Notes: generated from the sequence alone by a model not told the origin. 64,000 nucleotides of DNA from Bacteroidaceae bacterium (GCA_017483605.1 JAFUWG010000052.1:1-64000); one strand, 5' to 3'. Shown: positions 27,779 to 37,042, numbered from the stretch's first letter. Made by a program: numbers and translations.

Positions 27779-27937
27779 CAAAAAGAAAATGCGGGTTCGA
27801 GGAAAAAGAGTCTTCGAACCCACATGATTGATAAAATAGACCTACAAGGAGGAAGAAAAGCATACCTTTTCTCTTTTTTATGTCCAATAAAAAGAAAGAT
27901 TTTTTGGAAAACTCTTTATTGTTAGGAGAAAATGTTG
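27779..27937. other. remainder of gap between GH127 and TPR genes
   Basis: Contains a smaller hairpin (GGGTTCGA near 27795 with TTCGAACCC near 27815) and AT-rich sequence leading to the TPR promoter. No gene seen. Confidence 0.5.
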
Positions 27938-27945
27938 TAATTTTG
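27938..27945 (+). promoter_or_regulatory. -7 element for TPR gene
   Basis: TAATTTTG fits TAnnTTTG, 42 bp before the start at 27987. An ATTG lies 16 bp upstream. Confidence 0.5.
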
Positions 27946-27986
27946 CATGATTTTTGTACAAAAGAAAATAAAAACAATAAAATATC

Positions 27987-28670
27987 ATGGCAAAAAAGCA
28001 AAAAAATCAGCAACCAACGGATGAGCCTATCGCACTTGACGTGCAACTCAGCAAGGGTGAGGCATTCATCGAGAAAAACTGGAAAACGATTGTAGCCGTA
28101 CTTGGTGCAATCATCGTTATTGTAGCAGGTGTTTACCTTTACAAGAACTACATGGCAGACAAGGAACTTCAGGCTCAGAAAGCCATCGCTTCGGCACAGG
28201 TGGCATTTGCTCAGCAGCAGTATGAGCAGGCACTGAAGGGCGACGGCAACAGCAAGGGTCTTCTGAAAGTGATTGACGAGTTTGGCGGCACAGAAACAGC
28301 CAACATCGCGAAACTTTATGCAGGTCTGGCATACGCCAACACCGACAAGGTGGACGAAGCCATCAAGTATCTGGAAGACTTCTCTGCTCAGGACGACGAC
28401 ATCGTTTCTCCAGCAGCAATTGCGGCTCTCGGCAATCTCTACATTCAGAAAGGTGACAACGAGAAAGGCGTGAAGACACTCGTCAAGGCAGCCGAAAAGG
28501 CAGACAACGATGCCGTCAGCCCAGTGTTCCTCCTTCAAGCCGGACAGGTGTACGAATCAATGGGTCAAAACGACAAAGCACTCGACCTCTACAACAAAAT
28601 CAAGAAGCAGTACTTCCGCAGCCCACTCTCACAAGAGATTGACAAGTACATTGAAAGAGCAACGAAATAA
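27987..28670 (+). CDS. membrane-anchored TPR protein
   Basis: 227 aa. A cytoplasmic Lys-rich N-terminus, one transmembrane helix (about 32-52, 'TIVAVLGAIIVIVAGVYLY') and a periplasmic region of tetratricopeptide repeats ('ANIAKLYAGLAYANTDKVDEA', 'SPAAIAALGNLYIQKGDNEKG', 'FLLQAGQVYESMGQNDKALD'). The layout is like YfgM-type proteins, which act with the secretion machinery; that parallel is structural only. Upstream of ribH, separated by a strong hairpin. Confidence 0.85.
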   Translation: MAKKQKNQQPTDEPIALDVQLSKGEAFIEKNWKTIVAVLGAIIVIVAGVYLYKNYMADKELQAQKAIASAQVAFAQQQYEQALKGDGNSKGLLKVIDEFGGTETANIAKLYAGLAYANTDKVDEAIKYLEDFSAQDDDIVSPAAIAALGNLYIQKGDNEKGVKTLVKAAEKADNDAVSPVFLLQAGQVYESMGQNDKALDLYNKIKKQYFRSPLSQEIDKYIERATK

Positions 28671-28691
28671 GAAAGTTAAAAACTAAAAACG

Positions 28692-28766
28692 AAAAGTGAA
28701 AAATTTGCTACCGCAAGCATAAACAAACAAAGGACAAACAAATGCGGTAGCAAATTTTTCACTTTT
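28692..28766. terminator. 24-bp-arm hairpin between TPR gene and ribH
   Basis: Perfect 24-bp arms (28692-28715 and 28743-28766) with a 27-nt loop. The right arm ends in CACTTTTTGTTTTC, so it can work as a terminator on the plus strand. The stem is unusually long for one. Confidence 0.65.
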
Positions 28767-28791
28767 TGTTTTCACTTTTCATTCATCATCT

Positions 28792-29283
28792 ATGGCAACA
28801 AAAAATCATAATCTTTCCGACTACGACATCAACTCGGTGCCCGACGCTACAGGCATGAAGATGGGCATCGTGGTGGCAGAATGGAACGAGAACATCACTG
28901 CAGCCCTCTTGAACGGGGCAAAGGCCACGCTCATCAAGAACGGTGTGGCAGCAGAGGACATTTCTGTGCTGACCGTCCCAGGCAGTTTTGAATTGGTGTA
29001 CGGAGCATCGCAGATGGTCAAGACAGGCGTAGATGCCGTCATTGCCATCGGTTGTGTCATCCGTGGCGATACCCCTCACGACCGCTACATTTGCCAAGGG
29101 GTCACTTACGGTCTGGCTCGTCTCAATGCCGTGCAGGATGTGCCCGTCATCTACGGACTCATCACAACGCTCGACATGCAGCAAGCAGAAGACCGTGCAG
29201 GTGGCAAGATGGGTAATAAAGGCGACGAATGTGCCGTGACAGCCATCAAGATGGTCGATTTCAAAAGAAAGGTAAACCGCTAA
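28792..29283 (+). CDS. ribH: 6,7-dimethyl-8-ribityllumazine synthase
   Basis: 163 aa. Lumazine synthase motifs: '[20 protein letters not shown]', '[15 protein letters not shown]', '[17 protein letters not shown]' (with the catalytic His) and '[21 protein letters not shown]'. It makes the riboflavin precursor from 5-amino-6-ribitylaminouracil and 3,4-dihydroxybutanone 4-phosphate. No FMN riboswitch is visible upstream; only the hairpin at 28692-28766. Confidence 0.95.
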   Translation: MATKNHNLSDYDINSVPDATGMKMGIVVAEWNENITAALLNGAKATLIKNGVAAEDISVLTVPGSFELVYGASQMVKTGVDAVIAIGCVIRGDTPHDRYICQGVTYGLARLNAVQDVPVIYGLITTLDMQQAEDRAGGKMGNKGDECAVTAIKMVDFKRKVNR

Positions 29284-29328
29284 ACAACGACGACCATAAA
29301 ACGACTTGAGAAAATATTAGTCAACATT

Positions 29329-32300
29329 GTGGGCACGATTGTGGCTCTGTACGCCGCCATCGTTCTTCTGTTCAGCCTCCCTTTCATGCAGCAAGCATTG
29401 GCAGGCTGGACTTCTAATATTTTAACCAGTCAACTCAAGTCGAAAGTAGAGATTGGCAGTATCAACCTCGGATTACTGAATCGCATCATTGTCAACGACA
29501 TGACCATCTATGAGCCAACAGGCAAGCAGATGGCACATGTGGCACGTGTGTCGGCGAGCATCGACCTGCTCTCGCTGCTTGCCGGACGTATTGATATTGG
29601 CACAGCACAACTCTTTGGCACCAAGGCGACCCTCTACAAAGCGACACCCGACAGCGAGCCGAACTTTCAGTTTCTCATCGACGCCTTCAAGAGCGAGGAA
29701 AAGGAAGAACCGTCAAAGATTGACCTTCACATCGGTTCATTCATCATGCGTCATGCCGACGTTTCCTACGATGTCTTGTCAGAGGCAGCACACCCCAACA
29801 ACCTGGATGCAAACCACCTGCATCTGCACGACTGCGGCATGAACCTCATGCTTCGTCATCTGACCAACGACTCCATCAACCTCACCATCCGTCGTTTGCA
29901 GGCAAAAGAACTCAATTCTGGGCTTTCCATCCACAACACACAACTGCGGTTAGCAGCCAATGAGCAATACGCTACGCTAACCCACTTCAACCTCTCACTT
30001 CCCCACTCCGACATTGCTATCGACTCCCTCTATGCTCAATACGGCAAGTACGAAACAGAAAAGAAATTTCAGTTCTTTTCAACGCCGATTCATGGCAGCC
30101 TTTCTCCACGCGACCTCTCTTTCCTCAATGAGAAACTGGCACAACTCTCCACGCCTATCAGTTTCCAGATGGAAGCAGCAGGTAATGAAGAACGAATCAC
30201 GCTAAAAGACATGCTGTTACAAAGCGACGAGGATTTCATGTTCTCGGCATCAGCGGAGGTTGAAAACCCACTTAACTCCCAAACACGAAACATCGTTTCC
30301 AACATTTCGACCCTACGCCTCACCAGCCACGAGATACAACAACTGGCTGACGTTTTTATGCCAGAACACGGCAAGGAGCATCTCATCGAATCCGTCGGAA
30401 CATTCAACTATGCAGGCGACATCAACTATGCTGCCGACAAGACTCTTACTTCCCGAGGCAAGGTGAGCACAGACATCGGCAATGCCGACTACCAACTGGC
30501 CTACGATGCAGAACGCTTTCTGGAAGGAAACATCCAAGGCGACAGCATTCATTTGGGCAAGATTTTGGAAGATGAAAAACTGGGCACCACTTCGCTGAAC
30601 ATCGACCTTGCCATGAATCTCGCCGACACAAAACCCTTCCCTGCTGGCACGGTATCAGGAGAGATTCACGATCTCCACTACAACGGCTACAACTATCAGA
30701 ACATCACATTCGACGCACGCAGCACTTCCACCCAAATCGAAGGCACAGCCAGCATCGACGATGAGCACTTCAAAGCCCAAACAGACTTTGCCTATACGGA
30801 CACACCATCCAAAGACATCCAACTTCAACTTCTGCTGGAGAACTTCAATCCTAACAAACTGAACCTCACCGACAAATATGCAGGAGAAACGCTTTCGTTC
30901 AACGCCCAAGCCAACCTGCACGGCAGCGACTTCAAGCACCTCTATGGAGACTTCGATATCGCCGACCTCAACCTGATCACCCCCACCGACCACTACCACA
31001 TGAACAACCTCTCCTTCCATGCCGAAGGACAGGAGCAAGGCAAGAGCCTCTACACTCTCGATAGCGACCTCCTTTCGGGAAACATCCAAGGTAACGTCAG
31101 CCTTCCCGACATCGTGGCGAGTGTCACCCATCAGTTGGCACACCACTTGCCAGCCATCGTCAAATCGAATGAAGCCCCCCAAGCCAATTTCGACTATGAC
31201 CTGACCATCACCGACGCCCCGCTTCTGCACCACTTCACAGAAGCCGATTTCGACATCACACAACCCGTCTACCTGTTCGGTAACGTCAACTCCACAACCC
31301 AACAGATGACACTGCAACTCTCGGCTCCATGCCTCACCTACAATGGCAAGCAGTACGACGACATCGCAGTGACTTGCAACACCACCGCCGAAAACATGAA
31401 CGTCCATGCCATCGCCTCCACGTTCAAAGAGAGTGACGATGACGACGTGCCCTATTCATCCACACAACTGAACGTGGCTGCCGACATCCACGACAACCGC
31501 ATCACCAGCGACCTCTACCTGAACACGACTGGCAGAAACCACATTATCCTCCAGTTGCTGCCCGTCGTTCAGTTCAACGACTCCCTGGGCAGCATGAAGA
31601 CCGACATCACCCTGCGAAAATCCACTGCGGTCATCAACGACACGGCATGGACGGTGTCACCCTCACGCATTTCGTTCTACAAGAAGAACATCGAGTGCCA
31701 CAACGTGAAGTTTGCCAACAATAACACCAACAGTTTCCTTGCCATCGACGGCAAGGCATCCAACTCCCCCTCCGACTCCTTGGTGGCGACCCTCAACAAC
31801 CTCGAAATCAAGTATTTCATTTCCCTCGTCGATTTCACCGCTGTGCGTTTTGCTGGCAAGGCATCAGGACAAGCCATTGTCAACAACGTGCTGGGCGGCG
31901 GAGTGCCCGACCTGCGAGCCAACCTCTACGTGGAAGACCTCTCCGTGCAAGAAGGCCCCATCGGCAATGCCAACATCGAGGCACATTGGGACAAAGACGT
32001 GGAAGGCATTTCTGTGGAAGGGCGAATCGTTGACCTCTACTCCGTGCCCGACGGGCTGACAGGCAGAGAGAAGAACGTGACAGGCATCACCACGGTCAAT
32101 GGCTGGATTTCACCCGCCAAGAACGACATACGGCTGAATGTCGATACCCACAACACCAACGCCGCCTTCATCCACGGCTTCCTCGGTGGAGTCTTCAAAG
32201 AGGTGTCAGGTTATGTCACAGGCCCCATCAGCATCATCGGCCCGCTCAACAACGTCAACATCGTCGGCGACGCCGTGCCCAACATGAACCTGCGGCTTCG

Positions 32301-33807
32301 TGCCACCAACGTACCCTACCACATCGAGGGTGACACGCTCCATCTGCGTCCCTACCTGTTCGACTTCAAGGACATCAGCATCTACGACCGCTTCGGCCAT
32401 CGCTCCACCATCAACGGACAGGTGACTCACCGCAACATGAAGAACTTCGCCTACCACTTCAAGGCAGACCTGCACGAACTGCTTGCCTACGACGAAACCG
32501 AATTCAACAGCGACAAGTTCCTTGCCACCGTCTTTGCCGACGGCGACCTGAGCATCGACGGCAGCGACGGCCATCCGCTCTATGTCAATGCCCGTGTCAC
32601 CCCCACCAAAGGCTCCGTCTTCGCCTACGATGCCGCCACCCCTGATGCCATCACAGGCAACGCCTTCATCGAGTTCCGCGACCGCGATTCCCTGCTGACC
32701 CTCCATCCACAGTTCCTCACGCTTCACGACGAAGAAGCCCCTGCTGCTGTGGAAAAAGACTCGCTCACCATCGTGAAAGAGGCCAAGAAGAACTACGACA
32801 GCGACATCTTCATCAACTTCGACATCAACCTTACCCCCGCCTGCGAGGTGAAACTCCGCATGGACAACATCGAAGACGGCTACATGCGTACCTTCGGCAA
32901 CGCCCAACTCACAGCCAAGTGGTACAACAAAGGCTCTTTCCAACTCTTCGGCAACTACAACATCGGCTCTGGTTCCTACCGCCTCTATCTGCAAGACATC
33001 ATCTTCCGCGACCTCGCCCTCCAGCCAGGCTCCATGGTCGAGTTCAACGGCAACCCCTTCGATGCCAACATCCACCTCATCTGCCACCACACCATCAATG
33101 CCGTGCCCCTTAGCGACCTCACCGCCACCACAGCCTTCTCTCAGAACAACAAGGTGAAAGTCATCTGCATCCTCGACATCACAGGCAAACTCGGCAACAT
33201 GGACTTTGCCTTCGACATGGACATCCCGAACGTCAACGAAGAGGTGCGGCAACTGGTGCGTTCCATGATTAACTCCGAGGAAGAGATGAACACCCAGATG
33301 ATATACCTGCTCGGACTTGGACGCTTCTACCCCAACGAATATGCCCGTGCCAATGGCACCGACAACTCCAACCAGGTTGCCAACTCCCTGCTCTCCTCCA
33401 CCCTGAGCGGACAAATCAACCAGATGCTCAGCAACGTGATAGGCAACAACACCAACTGGAACTTCGGCTCGTCCCTCACCACCGGCGAGAAGGGCTGGGA
33501 CGACCTCGACGTGGAAGGCATCCTCTCCGGTCGCCTGCTCGACGAACGACTGCTCATCAACGGTGCCTTCGGCTATCGCGACAACGCCCTGACCAACCAA
33601 GCCAACTTCATTGGCGACTTCGAAGTGAAATGGCGAATGAACCAGAAAGGCACCCTCTACGTCAAAGCCTACAACCAAACCAACGACCGCTACTTCACCA
33701 AAGCCACCCTCAACACCCAAGGCCTCGGCCTCACATGGCGGCACGACTTCGAATCCATCCGCAAACGGATGAAAGAAAAAAAGAAACAACAAAAGGCTTC
33801 AAAGTAA
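29329..33807 (+). CDS. tamB: TamB-like translocation and assembly module protein (DUF490)
   Basis: 1492 aa. One N-terminal membrane helix ('GTIVALYAAIVLLFSLPFM') is followed by a very long periplasmic region of beta-taco-type repeats and a C-terminal DUF490 domain (about 1080-1480; 'LQPGSMVEFNGNPFDANIHL', 'YLLGLGRFYPNEYA'). TamB proteins bridge the two membranes and take part in barrel insertion and phospholipid transport. Start problem: no ATG exists between the ribH stop (same frame, 29281-29283) and the membrane helix. GTG 29329 is annotated, but a basic N-terminus 'IKRLEKILVN' beginning at ATA 29296 would look more natural. A terminator follows. Confidence 0.88.
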   Translation: MGTIVALYAAIVLLFSLPFMQQALAGWTSNILTSQLKSKVEIGSINLGLLNRIIVNDMTIYEPTGKQMAHVARVSASIDLLSLLAGRIDIGTAQLFGTKATLYKATPDSEPNFQFLIDAFKSEEKEEPSKIDLHIGSFIMRHADVSYDVLSEAAHPNNLDANHLHLHDCGMNLMLRHLTNDSINLTIRRLQAKELNSGLSIHNTQLRLAANEQYATLTHFNLSLPHSDIAIDSLYAQYGKYETEKKFQFFSTPIHGSLSPRDLSFLNEKLAQLSTPISFQMEAAGNEERITLKDMLLQSDEDFMFSASAEVENPLNSQTRNIVSNISTLRLTSHEIQQLADVFMPEHGKEHLIESVGTFNYAGDINYAADKTLTSRGKVSTDIGNADYQLAYDAERFLEGNIQGDSIHLGKILEDEKLGTTSLNIDLAMNLADTKPFPAGTVSGEIHDLHYNGYNYQNITFDARSTSTQIEGTASIDDEHFKAQTDFAYTDTPSKDIQLQLLLENFNPNKLNLTDKYAGETLSFNAQANLHGSDFKHLYGDFDIADLNLITPTDHYHMNNLSFHAEGQEQGKSLYTLDSDLLSGNIQGNVSLPDIVASVTHQLAHHLPAIVKSNEAPQANFDYDLTITDAPLLHHFTEADFDITQPVYLFGNVNSTTQQMTLQLSAPCLTYNGKQYDDIAVTCNTTAENMNVHAIASTFKESDDDDVPYSSTQLNVAADIHDNRITSDLYLNTTGRNHIILQLLPVVQFNDSLGSMKTDITLRKSTAVINDTAWTVSPSRISFYKKNIECHNVKFANNNTNSFLAIDGKASNSPSDSLVATLNNLEIKYFISLVDFTAVRFAGKASGQAIVNNVLGGGVPDLRANLYVEDLSVQEGPIGNANIEAHWDKDVEGISVEGRIVDLYSVPDGLTGREKNVTGITTVNGWISPAKNDIRLNVDTHNTNAAFIHGFLGGVFKEVSGYVTGPISIIGPLNNVNIVGDAVPNMNLRLRATNVPYHIEGDTLHLRPYLFDFKDISIYDRFGHRSTINGQVTHRNMKNFAYHFKADLHELLAYDETEFNSDKFLATVFADGDLSIDGSDGHPLYVNARVTPTKGSVFAYDAATPDAITGNAFIEFRDRDSLLTLHPQFLTLHDEEAPAAVEKDSLTIVKEAKKNYDSDIFINFDINLTPACEVKLRMDNIEDGYMRTFGNAQLTAKWYNKGSFQLFGNYNIGSGSYRLYLQDIIFRDLALQPGSMVEFNGNPFDANIHLICHHTINAVPLSDLTATTAFSQNNKVKVICILDITGKLGNMDFAFDMDIPNVNEEVRQLVRSMINSEEEMNTQMIYLLGLGRFYPNEYARANGTDNSNQVANSLLSSTLSGQINQMLSNVIGNNTNWNFGSSLTTGEKGWDDLDVEGILSGRLLDERLLINGAFGYRDNALTNQANFIGDFEVKWRMNQKGTLYVKAYNQTNDRYFTKATLNTQGLGLTWRHDFESIRKRMKEKKKQQKASK

Positions 33808-33829
33808 CCTACTTCGAAGCCTTTTCTTT
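33795..33829 (+). terminator. terminator after tamB-like gene
   Basis: GGCTTC...GAAGCC stem (33795-33800 with 33816-33821, inner AAGTA/TACTT pairing) followed by TTTTCTTTTT. It overlaps the last codons of the gene. Confidence 0.75.
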
Positions 33830-33849
33830 TTCCATTTTTTTCATTTCCT

Positions 33850-34060
33850 CTCCTCCCCCTCGAGCATCTCCTAACAACTTCCGAAAACATCTCCCCAAAT
33901 AGGACAAAATGACACACTCGTCACCTCCGAAGTGGTGTGACTCACACCGCCTCGGTGGTCTGAGTCACACCACCGAGGCGGTCTGACTCAGACCACTTTC
34001 AACGTTCCCTGCGTGCCGTTTTAGCCAAGACGAAATTGACATTCCACAAAAAAGGGGCAA
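33850..34060. repeat. palindrome-array repeat, copy 3
   Basis: Three 15-bp palindromic units at 33934-33948, 33957-33971 and 33980-33994 (period 23). The two spacers GCCTCGGT and ACCGAGGC are reverse complements, so the whole array is palindromic. Left flank holds 'AGGACAAAATGACACACTCG', right flank 'GCCAAGACGAAATTGACATT', both shared with copies 1 and 4. It fills most of the gap between tamB and the sigma-factor gene. Confidence 0.85.
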
Positions 34061-34123
34061 AGGTACTCCCACACATGACTCGTGAAAAATCTGCGTAATC
34101 TCTGATTTTTTCTCCATTTTTCT

Positions 34124-34152
34124 TTTGTTTTGCAAAATCTTTCGTATCTTTG
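34124..34152 (+). promoter_or_regulatory. promoter of ECF sigma operon
   Basis: TTTG (34124-34127) and TATCTTTG (34145-34152) with a 17-bp spacer, 73 bp before the start. The 5' UTR is G/A-rich around 34165-34200. Confidence 0.6.
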
Positions 34153-34224
34153 CAACGTCAACCGCAGGAGGGGTTAAACCTTTGGTGAAGTTGAAGGTCT
34201 AAAAGTTGCAAGACAGAGAAACGC

Positions 34225-34773
34225 ATGGCAAAGTTGAATGAGCAGGACATACTGGAGAGACTGAAGGACGCACGGACAAAGAGACGGGCGTTTGAGGATA
34301 TTGTAAACTGCTTTTCAAGGCAACTGTACTGGCAGATTCACTATCTGCTACAAAACCATGAGGATACGGACGACGTGCTACAGAACACGTTTATCAAGGC
34401 ATGGAAAGGCATTGACGGCTTCAAGGGTGATTCGGCATTGGGCACTTGGCTGTACAGAATTGCGTATAACGAGTCGTTGACTTTTCTGAAGCAGCGGCGA
34501 CAGATGGTGTCGATTGATGACGAAGACTTTACGGGACAGGCAACTTTCGTGGCGGATGAAGACTTTGACGGCGACGAGACAGAACAGGTGCTGATGCAAG
34601 CGGTCTCAACCTTGCCTGCAAAACAAAGGCAGGTGTTCTGCATGAAGTATTTTGAGGAGAAGAAATATGAGGAGATTTCAGAACTGGTGGGCACCAGTGT
34701 GGGTGCGTTGAAAGCGTCATACCACATCGCGGTGGAGAAGATTACGAACTTTGTCAAGGCGAAGGAATCATGA
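34225..34773 (+). CDS. ECF-type RNA polymerase sigma-70 factor
   Basis: 182 aa. Region 2 ('EDTDDVLQNTFIKAWKG', 'TWLYRIAYNESLTFLKQRR') and region 4 with HTH ('LPAKQRQVFCMKYFEEKKYEE', then 'ISELVGTSVGALKASYHIAV'). It redirects RNA polymerase to a special promoter set. It is followed by a one-TM protein that looks like its anti-sigma factor and by a Spy-like periplasmic protein, an arrangement that suggests an envelope-stress response. Confidence 0.93.
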   Translation: MAKLNEQDILERLKDARTKRRAFEDIVNCFSRQLYWQIHYLLQNHEDTDDVLQNTFIKAWKGIDGFKGDSALGTWLYRIAYNESLTFLKQRRQMVSIDDEDFTGQATFVADEDFDGDETEQVLMQAVSTLPAKQRQVFCMKYFEEKKYEEISELVGTSVGALKASYHIAVEKITNFVKAKES

Positions 34774-34891
34774 GCCTGAGACATATAAAATGGAGAATGA
34801 AGAGTGAAAAATGAAGAATCAATTTAAAATGTACGCGAATGATTAAACCTTTTAGGAGAAAGAAAGTCAAACCAATAAATACCACAAAAAT

Positions 34892-35266
34892 ATGAGTACA
34901 AAAGATAGCAGAATATTAAGCCAGAACGGTGGCAGATACCCATTCAAGGTGTCTGACGAATATTTCGACAATCTTACCGCTCGTATCATGGAACAGATTC
35001 CAGAGGAGGACGTTTCGGACAAGAACACAAAGGTTCTTGACATCAACAAGAACCGTCGCCGCAACTTGTGGATTAGTGTCGTCTCTATCGCAGCCTCGCT
35101 TGCTCTGATTGTGACGGTCGCTCTGAATGTTTTGCCTACCACGACACAGAACGTGGAAGAAATGAGAGCGGAGTACACCGACGATGACTACAACGAGGAC
35201 CTGATGACTTACACAATGGCGGACAACATGGCGGTTTACGACTACCTGTCGGGCTATGCTGAATAG
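34892..35266 (+). CDS. probable anti-sigma factor (one transmembrane helix)
   Basis: 124 aa. Residues 1-55 are cytoplasmic and contain 'FKVSDEYFDNLTARIMEQIPE', a motif seen in small Bacteroidota proteins encoded after ECF sigma genes. One TM helix spans about 60-80, then an acidic periplasmic tail ('EYTDDDYNEDLMTYTMADNM'). Assignment rests on position and topology; no zinc-binding anti-sigma motif is visible. 118 bp after the sigma gene. Confidence 0.65.
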   Translation: MSTKDSRILSQNGGRYPFKVSDEYFDNLTARIMEQIPEEDVSDKNTKVLDINKNRRRNLWISVVSIAASLALIVTVALNVLPTTTQNVEEMRAEYTDDDYNEDLMTYTMADNMAVYDYLSGYAE

Positions 35267-35295
35267 TAAAAATCTGATAAAAACACATGGAGACT

Positions 35296-35826
35296 ATGAA
35301 CAAGTTGATTTCTTTTATCATGGCACTGATGGTCTGCATCAGCATCAATGCACAACGCCCTGGCGACGGACCAAGGACGGGAGGACAGCAGGATGATGCC
35401 CGCAAGGAGTTCAATCCTGAACTGTACAAGAAACACATGACGGAGTTTGTGACTCGTGAGGCAAAACTCACCGATGCTGAAGCCGCCAAGTTTTTCCCGC
35501 TGCTGTATGAGATGTTTGTAAAACAGCAGGAACTGATGAAGCAGAAGCAGGAACTGATGATGAAAGGCTGGAAGGAAAACTTGAAAGAGGCTGAATATGA
35601 GCAGATTGTGAACCAGTCGAACAACATCGAAGTGAACATCAAGAAGGTGGAACAGACGTACTACAAGAAGTTCCGCTCGGTGCTCTCTTCATGGCAAAAG
35701 GTGTATGCGGTGCGTCAAGCCCTGAACCGTTTCCAGATGGAGGCTTTGAAGCAATTCCATCCACGGCGGGGAAATCAGCAACAGCGAAACAACCAGCGAC
35801 CACACGGATGGGGCGAGAAGAAATGA
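35296..35826 (+). CDS. secreted Spy/LTXXQ-like helical protein
   Basis: 176 aa from ATG 35296, preceded by GGAGACT as ribosome site; the ATG nine bases upstream includes that site and is less likely. Signal peptide ends 'SINAQ'. The mature part is helical with 'YKKHMTEFVTREAKLTDAEAA' and 'LMKQKQELMMKGWKE' and a Gln/Arg-rich tail. It resembles periplasmic Spy/CpxP-type proteins found after sigma and anti-sigma genes; the match is weak in sequence. Third gene of the sigma operon, with a terminator behind it. Confidence 0.6.
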   Translation: MNKLISFIMALMVCISINAQRPGDGPRTGGQQDDARKEFNPELYKKHMTEFVTREAKLTDAEAAKFFPLLYEMFVKQQELMKQKQELMMKGWKENLKEAEYEQIVNQSNNIEVNIKKVEQTYYKKFRSVLSSWQKVYAVRQALNRFQMEALKQFHPRRGNQQQRNNQRPHGWGEKK

Positions 35827-35863
35827 CCATGCGGCATCCAGACGGTGCCGATTGATGCAACAG

Positions 35864-35905
35864 AACAGGGAGATACCAACAAAATGGTGTCTCTCTGTTG
35901 TTTTA
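35864..35905 (+). terminator. terminator of the sigma operon
   Basis: Arms AACAGGGAGATACCA (35864-35878) and TGGTGTCTCTCTGTT (35885-35899) followed by GTTTTA. Confidence 0.75.
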
Positions 35906-35939
35906 ATGGGGACGTTTTTAGAAGATTTAAAGGTAATAA

Positions 35940-35971
35940 TTTGACTATAAGTGACAAAAGCGTTAACTTTG
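35940..35971 (+). promoter_or_regulatory. promoter of DUF4468-like gene
   Basis: TTTG (35940-35943), 20-bp spacer, TAACTTTG (35964-35971): a full match to the Bacteroidota housekeeping promoter. Start expected near 35978, 25 nt before the ATG. Confidence 0.75.
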
Positions 35972-36002
35972 CAACGAAATAACTATAAAAAACTGAAAGA
36001 AT

Positions 36003-36653
36003 ATGAAGAAAATGATTGTTGCCATGCTTGCGGTGGCACTTCCCATGATGATGCAAGCACAAAGTGAAGGTCTCTTTGCACGAAAGGCACCAAAGGCTGC
36101 CAATGAAAATATGTCAGCATACGCCGCCAAGGGTGCCGTGCCTGAGGTGGACGGAAAAGTCGTCTTCAAAGATGTCATTGCTGCAACAGGCAAACAAAAA
36201 GCGGACATCTACACAAGGTTGGCACAATGGGCAAGCTTTCGCTATGAAGCCAACAGTATGCGTGGCAATTATACAGACGCAGACTTTTTCAAGAACATCG
36301 AATACTCTTCTGTCAAGACTGCAGACAAGCAGAGTGGAGCGATTCAATGTCTGGGTGCAGAGGAACTGATTTTCTCTGTAAAGCCGTTGGCAAAGAACTA
36401 CACACAGGCTTTCTATGTGCTTGACCTCCAAGTGAATGACGGTCAGGTGGAGTTCTGCCTTCACAATCTGGCATTCAACGTTGACCAAGGCGATGGAAAG
36501 TTCGACCGTGTGACAGCAGAAGACTGGATTAGCGACAAAGAGTGCATCAACAAGAAAGGTGAACTGAGACGCATTCCTGGCAAGTTCCGCATCAAGACAA
36601 TTGACTTGGTGAACGAACTGAAGAAAGAAATTTCAGAAACCATCAATCAGTAA
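36003..36653 (+). CDS. secreted DUF4468-like protein
   Basis: 216 aa with signal peptide (1-20, ending 'MMQAQ'). The mature N-terminus 'VPEVDGKVVFKDVI' followed by 'KADIYTRLAQWASFR' fits the DUF4468 pattern (a TATA-box-binding-protein-like fold) common in Bacteroidales secreted proteins. Function unknown. It has its own promoter and is followed after 43 bp by a small membrane protein gene. Confidence 0.7.
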   Translation: MKKMIVAMLAVALPMMMQAQSEGLFARKAPKAANENMSAYAAKGAVPEVDGKVVFKDVIAATGKQKADIYTRLAQWASFRYEANSMRGNYTDADFFKNIEYSSVKTADKQSGAIQCLGAEELIFSVKPLAKNYTQAFYVLDLQVNDGQVEFCLHNLAFNVDQGDGKFDRVTAEDWISDKECINKKGELRRIPGKFRIKTIDLVNELKKEISETINQ

Positions 36654-36696
36654 ATTGGCAGAGAGTCGCATTTATCACTAACGATTTTCACATCAG

Positions 36697-36963
36697 ATGA
36701 ATCAAGAAGACGTTGATAAAATCATTGCAGAAGCCGTTGCGGAGAGCAAAAAAGAAAGTCGGCAGAAATGGCACAAAGGCAAATCGTCCAGCGACAGCGT
36801 AACGACCGCAAGAAGAGTGCTCAACTGGATTTTCATGATTGGATTCGTGGCTGCCGTTGTTATTTATTTTGCACTCCCCGACCAGAAAGTGCTGTTCTTC
36901 AGTGTGGGCTTTGGTGCCGTCGTTCTCAAATTGGTGGAGTTCTACTTACGCTTTATGTTCTGA
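36697..36963 (+). CDS. small two-helix membrane protein
   Basis: 88 aa. A charged N-terminal region of 45 residues ('EAVAESKKESRQKWHKG') precedes two hydrophobic helices ('LNWIFMIGFVAAVVIYFALP' and 'VLFFSVGFGAVVLKLVEFYL'). No family recognised. Between the DUF4468-like and porin genes. Confidence 0.65.
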   Translation: MNQEDVDKIIAEAVAESKKESRQKWHKGKSSSDSVTTARRVLNWIFMIGFVAAVVIYFALPDQKVLFFSVGFGAVVLKLVEFYLRFMF

Positions 36964-36990
36964 CTTCACGACGGGAAAGAAAGATTCATC

Positions 36991-37013
36991 CGAGACCATG
37001 ATTCTCGTTTTTT
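36991..37013 (+). terminator. possible weak terminator
   Basis: CGAGA/TCTCG 5-bp stem with a 7-nt loop followed by TTTTTT, before the porin gene. Confidence 0.4.
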
Positions 37014-37042
37014 AGTGTCAGCGTAAAAACCTTCTGAAAGTT

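Noticed and set aside
28671..28791. FMN riboswitch before ribH
   Set aside because: The region is AT-rich with a single long hairpin; the conserved RFN helices are absent.
32206..33792. Long minus-strand open frame opposite the TamB-like gene
   Set aside because: Val/Glu-rich mirror of the coding strand; explained by codon bias.
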